Assembly: GCA_964631345.1 (NCBI GenBank)
Contig: CAZVWE010000001.1
Coordinates: 124,001-188,000 of the forward strand
Direction of reading: 5' to 3'
Source of the DNA: MGBC163016 sp964631345
GTDB taxonomy: Bacteria; Actinomycetota; Coriobacteriia; Coriobacteriales; Eggerthellaceae
Length of the DNA: 64,000 bases
The notes under the pieces: generated by a model
Databases searched by the model: none
The model's input: only the letters and a program-made list of their open reading frames with translations
Told to the model about the DNA's origin: nothing
Made by a program: the position numbers and the translations under genes
Part shown: positions 44,990-52,448 of the stretch, piece after piece
How positions within the stretch are numbered: the first letter of the stretch is position 1
Layout of the letters: each line of letters begins with the position of its first letter

Positions 44990-46862
44990 TTCCGCTTCCT
45001 TCCAGAATGTCTTGTGCGTTATACCACTGAGTTTCTAAATCGCTAAGTTGCAATTCCAATTCATTTATAGCATTTTGAGCTTCAGTTAAAGCCACATAGT
45101 CCGAAGGACCAATGCTCTCCATTGCTAATTTCGCATCTTTTATGCGCCCATTTATAGTATCCATCTTCTTTTCTGTGGATGCTACAAGCTTTTTTAAGCG
45201 CCTAAGTTCACTATTGGGAAGAGAAGCGGAATTTTGATCATGGTTATGTGTACGATTGTTTGCAGAGTTTTGTACAGATCCTTGCGTAGAACTCGATGCG
45301 AGATTTCGTGCAGAGCTTTGCGAGCGATCGTTTTGATCCCCAGAATTCTGATCACGTGTAAGCTCAAAGTATTCATCAACACCTCTTGGAAGATGTCTCA
45401 AATGTCCATCCAATAATGCATATTGAGAATCAGTCACACGCTCCATTAAATACCGATCATGGGTTACTAAAAGCAATGTTCCAGGCCAACCATCAAGTAA
45501 ATCTTCAAGAGCTGCCAACATATCAACATCAAGATCATTTCCCGGTTCATCCAATATCAAAACGTTTGGCTCATCAAGCAAAATCATCATAAGAGCTAAA
45601 CGACGCTTTTGACCGCCCGATAAATCGCCCACATACTCATTAAGATCAGCTTTATCAAATCCAAGTCTTTCAAGAAGTTGTGATGGAGTTTGTTCCTTAC
45701 CATCAAGCATCGTTCGTCTTGAGTAACGAGAAACGACTTGACGAACCCTTAAGTCACTTACTTCTAAAAGATTGTCTAAATGCTGCGACAGCACAGAAAA
45801 ACGTACCGTATCTCCTATTTTGATTTTGCCTTTTGTCGGTGCAATTTTTCCTTGAATCAAATTAAGAAGCGTAGTCTTACCCGCACCATTTTCTCCAATA
45901 ATGCCAAATCTATCTCCTGGTCCGATTATCCAGGTGATGTCTTTTAACACCTGCTTTTGTTCACCATCAGATGTTTGATACCCGTAAGATGCATCCTCTA
46001 ACTCAACAACGGTCTTTCCAATACGAGCCATAGCCATTCGTTTAAGTTCGATTGGATTTCGAAGCTCAGGAACATCCGCAATTAACTGCTGAGCTAAAGC
46101 TACATGAAATTTAGGCTTCGTCGCCCTTGCGCGCGCTCCACGAGAAAGCCATGCAAGTTCACGCCTAAGCTTGCTTTGACGACGCTGTTCTGTAACTTGA
46201 GCCACGCGCTCGCGTTCAACTCTTTGCATTACATATGCAGAAAATCCGCCTTCAAAACCTTCTACTCGCCCATCATGTACTTCCCACATAGCATTGCATA
46301 CCTCGTCTAAAAACCATCTGTCATGCGTAACAACAAGTAAGGCTCCTTCACTTTTACGCCAGCGAGTTTTTAAATGATCAGCAAGCCAATAAATAGCTCT
46401 CATGTCCAGATGATTTGTTGGCTCATCTAGCATAAGCACATCGAAATCTCCCACCAAAAGACGAGCGAGGTCAACGCGTCTGCGTTGACCTCCTGAAAGT
46501 TCAGATATACGAGATTCCCAAACAATGCCATCTAAAAGACCAGAGATAATTGATCGAATGCGAGTATTAGATGCCCACTCAAATTCAGGCATATCGCCGG
46601 TAATCGCAAGATGGACTGTAGTGTCGGGAAGCGTATCCGCCTGTCCAAGATATCCAACTTCAATCCCGCGCGTTCTAATCATGCGCCCTTCATCAGGCAT
46701 CAATTCACCAAATAAAACCTTTAGAAGCGTGGACTTACCATCTCCATTGCGACCAACAATCCCTATACGATCTCCAAGATCAACACCCAAAGACACGTCT
46801 TTCAAAACCGTCTTTGACGGCATTTCAACTGTAGCTTTTTCGAGTCCTAAAAGAAACGCCAT
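44979..46862 (-). CDS. ABC-F ATPase (Uup-like)
   Basis: A 627-residue protein with two ATPase domains: Walker A GRNGDGKST and GENGAGKTT, signatures LSGGQRRR and LSGGQKRR. Walker B motifs are DVLMLDEPTNHLD and VLILDEPGNDLD; the second has Gly where Thr is usual. It lacks a membrane domain and ends in a coiled coil, after a low-complexity linker (about 500-545) rich in Asn, Gln and Ser. ABC-F proteins act on the ribosome. Placed between the feo genes and the repressor, 11 bases after the FeoB-associated gene. Confidence 0.92.
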   Translation of the reverse strand: MAFLLGLEKATVEMPSKTVLKDVSLGVDLGDRIGIVGRNGDGKSTLLKVLFGELMPDEGRMIRTRGIEVGYLGQADTLPDTTVHLAITGDMPEFEWASNTRIRSIISGLLDGIVWESRISELSGGQRRRVDLARLLVGDFDVLMLDEPTNHLDMRAIYWLADHLKTRWRKSEGALLVVTHDRWFLDEVCNAMWEVHDGRVEGFEGGFSAYVMQRVERERVAQVTEQRRQSKLRRELAWLSRGARARATKPKFHVALAQQLIADVPELRNPIELKRMAMARIGKTVVELEDASYGYQTSDGEQKQVLKDITWIIGPGDRFGIIGENGAGKTTLLNLIQGKIAPTKGKIKIGDTVRFSVLSQHLDNLLEVSDLRVRQVVSRYSRRTMLDGKEQTPSQLLERLGFDKADLNEYVGDLSGGQKRRLALMMILLDEPNVLILDEPGNDLDVDMLAALEDLLDGWPGTLLLVTHDRYLMERVTDSQYALLDGHLRHLPRGVDEYFELTRDQNSGDQNDRSQSSARNLASSSTQGSVQNSANNRTHNHDQNSASLPNSELRRLKKLVASTEKKMDTINGRIKDAKLAMESIGPSDYVALTEAQNAINELELQLSDLETQWYNAQDILEGSGNAS

Positions 46863-46873
46863 GCAACTTTCAC

Positions 46874-47107
46874 TTAGGTATTGTGTTTCAAGTTATTAAT
46901 CATGTCAGTTGCTACTTTACACGATTTACAACTTTGCACCTCACTTTCATGGCCTCCCGAATGGCAATGCGCACAGCTTTTGCAATTTGAATGGTCATCA
47001 CAATCGCACATTCCACGCTTGAAAAGACGGTGTATCGCCCAGGCCACCCAAGCAAGAATGATCGCCAATAAGATGACAGTAGATGGCGTGAAGTAAATCT
47101 CCATCAT
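46874..47107 (-). CDS. FeoB-associated Cys-rich membrane protein
   Basis: A 77-residue protein with one N-terminal membrane helix followed by a Cys/His-rich tail (CDCDD, CKSCAHC, HSGG, SCKSCK). This matches the FeoB-associated Cys-rich family (PF12669). It begins 3 bases after the feoB stop. It is thought to aid ferrous iron uptake; the mechanism is unproven. Confidence 0.88.
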   Translation of the reverse strand: MMEIYFTPSTVILLAIILAWVAWAIHRLFKRGMCDCDDHSNCKSCAHCHSGGHESEVQSCKSCKVATDMINNLKHNT

Positions 47108-47110
47108 TTT

Positions 47111-49474
47111 TTACGCCTTTGTTCCTTCTGTGGCCATATCTACTTGCGCCTTCTGGTTTTGTTCCTTGTTGTATTTAGGCATTGGTCTAAATAGCTGGAA
47201 TAACATCAATACAAGCAATACAAGCGCAACAACAGTCCAGAAGTTAAACATCACCTCTCCAGTAAATAGTCCACCAATTTGATAGATCACAAGTGCAACG
47301 ACCCATGCAAATGCACACATATATCCGATTGCTGCCCATGTCCATTTTGCAGAACGCATTTGATTTCTAATTGCACCCATTGCAGCAAAGCATGGAGCAC
47401 ACAACAAATTGAATGCACAGAAAGCCATGATCGCAACGCTTGATCCACCCATCATTGTTGCAAAACCAAGCCAAATATTTGGATCTTCTTCACCGACTTC
47501 TCCAAGACTTGTGAGAATACCAACTGTTGCAACAACATTTTCTTTCGCTACAAGACCTGTAATTGTTGTAACAGCGCCTTCCCAATTACCAAATCCAAGA
47601 GGCGCAAATATCCAACCAATAGTGCGTCCGATGCCAGCCATAATTGAATACTGGATGTAGTCATCGACTTCTGTATCAAGAAGACCAAATTGTCCGTCGT
47701 ACACACCGAAGTTTAAGAAGAACCAAATAATCATTGACGATAGGAAAATGATTGTTCCTGCTTTAATGATATAGGCTTTTACACGCTCCCACATTGAAAG
47801 AAGTACATTTTTAACTGTAGGTAAGTGATACGCCGGAAGCTCCATGATAAATGGTGCAGCATCTCCTGCAAATGCACGCAGTTTCTTTAGCATGATGCAG
47901 CTTATGATGATTGCCGCAAGTCCAAGGAAATAAAACAGTGGTGCTACCCACCAAGTATCCTCATAAAAACCGCCTGCAAGAGCACCAAATACAAGCGCAA
48001 TAATAGGAAGTTTTGCACCACATGGAATCATGGTTGTCGTCATGACCGTCATACGACGATCTTTTTCATTTTCGATAGTTTTTGTAGCCATTACGGCTGG
48101 AACTCCACAACCGGATGCAATAAGCATCGGGATAAATGATTTACCAGAAAGTCCAAAACGGCGGAAAATTCTATCCATGATAAATGCAACACGTGCCATA
48201 TATCCGCAGCCTTCAAGAAATCCCAAGAGTAAAAACAAAACGATTAGCTGTGGAATAAATCCAAGTACGGCTCCGACGCCAGCAATAATTCCATCAACGA
48301 TCAAGCTTTGCAGCCATGGCGCACAATCTACAGATTCAAGGGCACCTGTTACCGCGTTAGGAATACTTGGCATGTACAACCCATATGTTGTTATATCGGG
48401 CTCTTCTTCAGAAAGTGCAAGCAGCGTCTCTTCTGATGCATCGGCTTCTTCAGCTTGAGCAAGCGTTTCTTCCCATGCAGAAACATCGTTGTCATATTGC
48501 TCGGTATTTGTAATAAGCCAGCCATCACCAAATAGGTTGTCGTTCACCCAATCTGTCGCCATAGTGCCAACAGTTGAAATACTTAGAAAATAAACCAAGG
48601 TCATGATCACAATAAAGATAGGGATTCCTAAGATTCTATTAGTGACAATACGATCGATCTTTTGGGTTGTAGTCATGCCCTTAGCTGACTTTTTTACACA
48701 TTGATCGCAAACATCGGAGATCACATCGTAGCGCTCATTGGTGATAATGCTTTCAGCATCGTCATCTTCTTTGGTTTCAAGAGCGCAACGAATGCCCTCA
48801 ATTTTAGACATATCTTGTGCGGGTAGATTTAATTTATCTATTGTGAGCTGCTCACCTTCAAGTAATTTAATTGCATACCAACGAACTTCTCTTTTTGGAA
48901 CACGAGATCCCAAAATATCGATGATTTTGCCAAGCGCCTCTTCCACGTCATCTGCAAAACGCAAATTGGTTGAAGGGGAGATGTTACTCTGAGCCGTTTC
49001 TTTAGCCTTAGAAATTACATCTTCTGTGCCCCGGCTTTTAAGTGCTGAAATCTCAACGATTGGGCAACCCAACTCTGCTGAAAGCTTCGCTACATCTATC
49101 TTGTCTCCATTTTTTTCAACAAGATCCATCATGTTCAGCGCAATCACCATCGGAAGGCCCAGGTTCATAACTTGGGTCGTCAGATAAAGATTGCGCTCTA
49201 GATTAGTGCCATCAACTATATTGACCACAACATCAGGATTGCCACTCATTAAATAATCACGCGTAACGATCTCTTCCGGCGTGTAAGGGGATAAAGAATA
49301 GACTCCGGGAAGGTCAGTGATCACCACTTCTTTATCGCGTTTATACCTTCCTTCCTTTTTTTCAACGGTCACACCAGGCCAGTTACCCGTATATTGGTTA
49401 GCCCCTGTGAGATCGTTAAACAATGTCGTCTTGCCGCAATTCGGATTTCCGACAAGAGCAATGTTTATACCCAT
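47111..49474 (-). CDS. feoB: Ferrous iron transport protein B
   Basis: A 787-residue FeoB. An N-terminal GTPase (GNPNCGKTTLFN at 8-19, DLPGVYSL, NMMD), a GDI-like domain, then a polytopic membrane domain with the two Gate motifs including MLIASGCGVPAVMATKTI and SGCGVPA. It imports Fe2+ at the cytoplasmic membrane. An extracytoplasmic loop near 320-380 is unusually acidic and Glu/Ala-rich (ETLAQAEEADASEETLLALSEEEPD). Flanked by two feoA copies and an operator-like box. Confidence 0.96.
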   Translation of the reverse strand: MGINIALVGNPNCGKTTLFNDLTGANQYTGNWPGVTVEKKEGRYKRDKEVVITDLPGVYSLSPYTPEEIVTRDYLMSGNPDVVVNIVDGTNLERNLYLTTQVMNLGLPMVIALNMMDLVEKNGDKIDVAKLSAELGCPIVEISALKSRGTEDVISKAKETAQSNISPSTNLRFADDVEEALGKIIDILGSRVPKREVRWYAIKLLEGEQLTIDKLNLPAQDMSKIEGIRCALETKEDDDAESIITNERYDVISDVCDQCVKKSAKGMTTTQKIDRIVTNRILGIPIFIVIMTLVYFLSISTVGTMATDWVNDNLFGDGWLITNTEQYDNDVSAWEETLAQAEEADASEETLLALSEEEPDITTYGLYMPSIPNAVTGALESVDCAPWLQSLIVDGIIAGVGAVLGFIPQLIVLFLLLGFLEGCGYMARVAFIMDRIFRRFGLSGKSFIPMLIASGCGVPAVMATKTIENEKDRRMTVMTTTMIPCGAKLPIIALVFGALAGGFYEDTWWVAPLFYFLGLAAIIISCIMLKKLRAFAGDAAPFIMELPAYHLPTVKNVLLSMWERVKAYIIKAGTIIFLSSMIIWFFLNFGVYDGQFGLLDTEVDDYIQYSIMAGIGRTIGWIFAPLGFGNWEGAVTTITGLVAKENVVATVGILTSLGEVGEEDPNIWLGFATMMGGSSVAIMAFCAFNLLCAPCFAAMGAIRNQMRSAKWTWAAIGYMCAFAWVVALVIYQIGGLFTGEVMFNFWTVVALVLLVLMLFQLFRPMPKYNKEQNQKAQVDMATEGTKA

Positions 49475-49569
49475 GCTTTTACTCCTATTTCTTCACTAAT
49501 GTTTGCCTACCGAAATTCCTGTTGAAACTTGGTCTTTTGATCCAATAGTCAACACTTTTCATACAATTT

Positions 49570-49586
49570 GTTAACCTTATCTAACT
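49570..49586 (-). promoter_or_regulatory. Fe-box candidate 3, upstream of feoB
   Basis: GTTAACCTTATCTAACT, 96 bases before the feoB start. It shares 12 invariant bases with two sites upstream of the first feoA (consensus GTWAACYWTDTYTAACT). The ends are close to an inverted repeat as in DtxR/IdeR operators. Confidence 0.55.
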
Positions 49587-49665
49587 CATTCTGTTAAAAA
49601 ATGCGCTTACGCGCTCGTTTGATACTTTCACTATTGTTGTTGCGATTTAAGCTATAAACACACGC

Positions 49666-49899
49666 CTAATTCACTAATACGTTTTCGGCTTCATCTTTTC
49701 GAAGCGACAATTCAAATCCACGAACCGTAACCTCAATAGGATCACCAAGTGGAGCAATTTTATGCACACACACTTCAGTGCCCTTAGTAATTCCCATATC
49801 CATAATGCGTCGCTTTATAGCACCTTCACCTGTAAGCTTTAATACACTGCAACACTCTCCAACAGGGACATCGCGAAGCGTTTTTATCGTTTCCGACAT
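49666..49899 (-). CDS. feoA: Ferrous iron transport protein A (copy 2)
   Basis: A 77-residue SH3-like FeoA (RDVPVGECCSVLKLTGEGAIKRRIMDMGITKGTEV). FeoA proteins assist FeoB; some species have two. Between copy 1 and feoB. It lies 191 bases before feoB. Confidence 0.93.
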   Translation of the reverse strand: MSETIKTLRDVPVGECCSVLKLTGEGAIKRRIMDMGITKGTEVCVHKIAPLGDPIEVTVRGFELSLRKDEAENVLVN

Positions 49900-49999
49900 T
49901 TACCTTCTTCCATCCTTTCTTTTAACTTTCAAGCTATTAAACAATATGGCCATTTATTGTTTAGTGCCAAAAATTAACTATTCAACGACCAAACGGTTA

Positions 50000-50281
50000 T
50001 TAACCTGCAATTATTTTTGAAGCAGCAGATTTATCCAACCCAATCTGGGAGCCCTTTATTTCAACAATGACATTTCCACCATGTACAGAAACAACTTTTA
50101 TAGGAGCTCCCTGGACAAACCCAAGGTTTTCTAAATGATGGTGTAATTCTTCATTTCCACGAACTTTTAATACACGTGCTGTTTCGCCGCTTTTCATAAA
50201 TGTAAGTGGCATTTGCTGTGCTGCAGGTTTCATATCAGTTTGCATAAAATCCACCGCATCAATAGTCGCTGCAGATTGCAT
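50000..50281 (-). CDS. feoA: Ferrous iron transport protein A (copy 1)
   Basis: A 93-residue FeoA-like protein (MPLTFMKSGETARVLKVRGNEELHHHLENLGFVQGAPIKVVSV) with a 24-residue N-terminal extension. It is the first gene of the feo cluster, 100 bases before copy 2, so the two copies have diverged rather than arisen from a recent duplication. Confidence 0.93.
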   Translation of the reverse strand: MQSAATIDAVDFMQTDMKPAAQQMPLTFMKSGETARVLKVRGNEELHHHLENLGFVQGAPIKVVSVHGGNVIVEIKGSQIGLDKSAASKIIAG

Positions 50282-50359
50282 GTCTATACATCTCCAATCT
50301 ATGCAATAACAACATCATCCATCCACTATTACATGTATCAAAATATATGTAATAACAAT

Positions 50360-50376
50360 GTTAACTATGTTTAACT
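50360..50376 (-). promoter_or_regulatory. Fe-box candidate 1, upstream of feoA
   Basis: GTTAACTATGTTTAACT, 79 bases before the first feoA start. It is a near inverted repeat (GTTAA / TTAAC with 6 bases between on the minus strand). Spaced 48 bases from the next copy, about 4.5 helical turns. Confidence 0.6.
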
Positions 50377-50407
50377 ATCTGAATCATACACCCAATTTGG
50401 GAAATTT

Positions 50408-50424
50408 GTAAACTATTTCTAACT
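50408..50424 (-). promoter_or_regulatory. Fe-box candidate 2, upstream of feoA
   Basis: GTAAACTATTTCTAACT, 127 bases before the first feoA start. It matches candidate 1 in 14 of 17 positions and in orientation. Confidence 0.55.
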
Positions 50425-50488
50425 TTTTCTACGACATGTGTTTAGTGCTTTTGAAATGTGATATGGATGGCCTACAATCGCAAATAAA

Positions 50489-50514
50489 AAAGACCTCCTA
50501 AATAGGAGGTCTTT
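50489..50514 (-). terminator. Intrinsic terminator after the collagen-like zinc-ribbon gene
   Basis: Perfect 11-base arms (AAAGACCTCCT / AGGAGGTCTTT) around 4 bases, followed on the minus strand by TTTTT. It lies 28 bases after the stop at 50542. Confidence 0.85.
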
Positions 50515-50541
50515 GAGATTTAGGTCTAATTTAACCTTTGC

Positions 50542-50799
50542 TTAATTGCTACCTGGAGCCTTTGGTGCACCCGGTGCTGCTGGCGCACCAGGAGCCGCTG
50601 GTGCGCCTGGAGCACCTGGAGCCGCCGGAGCACCCGGAGCACCCGGAGCACCCGGAGCACCTGGGGCGCCTGGCATACCAGGTGCATCCTTTGGAAGCTC
50701 GGCACCACATTTGGTGCAATTTTCTGTACCTGGATCATTCATTACTCCACATTCCGGACACTTCACCGGAAGTGAAATTTCTGCTGGTCTAAAACACAT
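50542..50799 (-). CDS. Zinc-ribbon protein with collagen-like tail
   Basis: An 85-residue protein. Cys14, Cys17, Cys28 and Cys31 form a zinc ribbon (CPECG, CTKCG). From about residue 39 the sequence is a Gly-Ala-Pro repeat (about 14 triplets, with APAAPG variants), a collagen-like Gly-x-y pattern but heavy in proline and alanine. The ATG at 50799 follows AAAGGAG by 7 bases. A terminator lies downstream. The DNA repeat also opens long frames on the other strand, which are not genes. Confidence 0.8.
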   Translation of the reverse strand: MCFRPAEISLPVKCPECGVMNDPGTENCTKCGAELPKDAPGMPGAPGAPGAPGAPGAPAAPGAPGAPAAPGAPAAPGAPKAPGSN

Positions 50800-51010
50800 A
50801 TGCAACTCCTTTGCATTCAATTTGGACAAATCGAGATTTCGATTTGTAGGACGCTATTCTAAATACAGAAAATACATCTTTTGTATCTAATTTCGAATCA
50901 ACTGTATATTTTCGATAACCCATACCGCAGAGCTGACAGACGCGCAAACACGCAAGTCAGACGTACTTTACGCAATTAAACATCCCTCTTGCATTCCCAA
51001 TTTATAGATG

Positions 51011-51613
51011 TTATTCCGAAGCTTCGTTTTGTCTATTTATCCGCTCCTTATCTGCACGCTCAACATCTTCAGGAGTTATTCCCATGTTGTCTAGGAAGTT
51101 GTTATAAACGGGCACTTCTTTTACAGGCGACGTGGAAGCTGTCCTTGCCATAGCTCCATACGAACTAATTGGAGTTCTGCGAGTTTTCTGCGGAAGGATT
51201 TCTACAACTTCAAGGTCATAAATAAGATCCTTTCCAGCAAGCTTGTGATTGAAATCAAGATAGACAAATCCATCTTCAATCTTTAAAACCTTTGCTGGAA
51301 CCTTCTGTCCGACAGGACCCATAAAATTGATGTACTGTCCAACTGGAAGTTCATCTGCATTTGGAATATAGCGAAGATCACGCTTCTGAATATTTCTTTC
51401 GTCATATTCGCCATATGCAAATTCAGCAGGAATCCGAACGGTTTCCTTTTGTCCCACTTCCATATTCATGACCGCATCATCTATGCCTTGAATCACTTGG
51501 CCGGTTGCGGTTTGAAATTCCATCGGTCCTGTTTCTTCGCTACTATCAAAAACAGTGCCATCCTCTAAATATCCAGTGTATTCAACGCGAACATATTGGT
51601 ATTTATCGATCAT
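51011..51613 (-). CDS. FKBP-type peptidyl-prolyl isomerase (SlyD-like)
   Basis: A 200-residue protein. The FKBP domain (about 5-70 and 130-145; VRVEYTGYLEDGTVFDSS) is interrupted by a flap insertion (about 72-130) with AKVLKIEDGFVYLDFNHKLAGKDL, the SlyD/FkpB pattern. Residues 140-200 are a tail without His-rich metal-binding region, unlike E. coli SlyD. Cytoplasmic folding helper. Confidence 0.9.
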   Translation of the reverse strand: MIDKYQYVRVEYTGYLEDGTVFDSSEETGPMEFQTATGQVIQGIDDAVMNMEVGQKETVRIPAEFAYGEYDERNIQKRDLRYIPNADELPVGQYINFMGPVGQKVPAKVLKIEDGFVYLDFNHKLAGKDLIYDLEVVEILPQKTRRTPISSYGAMARTASTSPVKEVPVYNNFLDNMGITPEDVERADKERINRQNEASE

Positions 51614-51631
51614 GGATTCCTCCCCTTAAAA

Positions 51632-51826
51632 CTAGCCTTTTACTTGCTGTCCAACCGTATTAGTAACTCCAGGCTTTAACTCAAGTGATACCCCGCAAGC
51701 TTCACATACTTGACTCCCAAAAGGATTATCGTGACCACAAGTAATGCATTTTGGAACATAAATTGGTTTTGGAAGAATGCCTCTGCATTTACCGCAATTC
51801 ATACATGCATATCCACATTTGGACAT
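51632..51826 (-). CDS. Small zinc-ribbon protein
   Basis: A 64-residue protein with many cysteines: CGYACMNCGKC near the start, then CITCG and CEACG as a typical zinc ribbon. Start ATG at 51826 has GGAAGGG 8 bases upstream. It lies 18 bases from the SlyD-like gene and is probably cotranscribed. Function unknown. Confidence 0.72.
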   Translation of the reverse strand: MSKCGYACMNCGKCRGILPKPIYVPKCITCGHDNPFGSQVCEACGVSLELKPGVTNTVGQQVKG

Positions 51827-51956
51827 ATAAACCCTTCCCACAAAACCACGATGCATCATTGTGACCAAACAATTTTGCTGAGAACTCCCGATCGGTTTCT
51901 CAAACCAAAGTTTTAAACCAATTTAGGCATTCTTCAACAAATCATCTGTCATAGAA

Positions 51957-51986
51957 GACCCCGCCATACATGCGGTAAGCGGGGTC
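51957..51986 (-). terminator. Hairpin after the ferredoxin gene
   Basis: Perfect 8-base arms GACCCCGC and GCGGGGTC around a 14-base loop, 36 bases after the ferredoxin stop. T-tract on the minus strand is modest (TTCTAT). Confidence 0.6.
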
Positions 51987-52021
51987 AACATGTTTAATGC
52001 TTATACAACTTACAAGCTTAC

Positions 52022-52366
52022 CTAACGAACATAAATGACGATGTCATCCTTCTTAGCCTCAGTTGCCTTCTTTGCAAGCTCTTCCACTGTGCCATAAACA
52101 ATTACAGCATCTTGGCAGTGATGTACGCATGTTGGCAGCTTTCCGGCTTCTAGGCGGTCGGCGCATAAATCGCATAGATGTGTTGGCATTGGGAGATAGT
52201 TGTATTCCCAAACTCCATCTGAGCACTCGCGAGGACCGTCTTGCAAAAGAACCATTCCAAAGTCTTGCTCAGGCATGTTGTGCTCCATCTTGCATGCGGT
52301 AACACATGCCTTGCAACCAGAGCAGAATTCGTAGTCTATAAATAGGCCGTATTTACCCTTTTCCAT
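52022..52366 (-). CDS. Two-cluster ferredoxin subunit (truncated DmsB-like)
   Basis: A 114-residue Fe-S protein. Cys15/18/21/25 form CSGCKACVTAC and a second group, Cys65/68/80/84, CDLCADRL...CVHHC. This corresponds to half of a DmsB-type four-cluster subunit, so it holds two clusters. It follows the molybdopterin oxidoreductase gene by 82 bases and is the likely electron donor to it. No membrane anchor is encoded nearby, so the pair is probably soluble. Confidence 0.88.
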   Translation of the reverse strand: MEKGKYGLFIDYEFCSGCKACVTACKMEHNMPEQDFGMVLLQDGPRECSDGVWEYNYLPMPTHLCDLCADRLEAGKLPTCVHHCQDAVIVYGTVEELAKKATEAKKDDIVIYVR

Positions 52367-52448
52367 TTATATCTCCACCTCTTTCTTCTAGGGCGGCTAG
52401 CTGTTTTCAGAGCCGCCCAAAATCGATTTAAAACGGCACCCTCACTAG

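Noticed and set aside
50538..50890. Long plus-strand frames with Gly-Ala-Pro-like repeats
   Set aside because: They are the reverse reading of the collagen-like repeat DNA and lack ribosome sites; the minus-strand gene has a good site and zinc ribbon.
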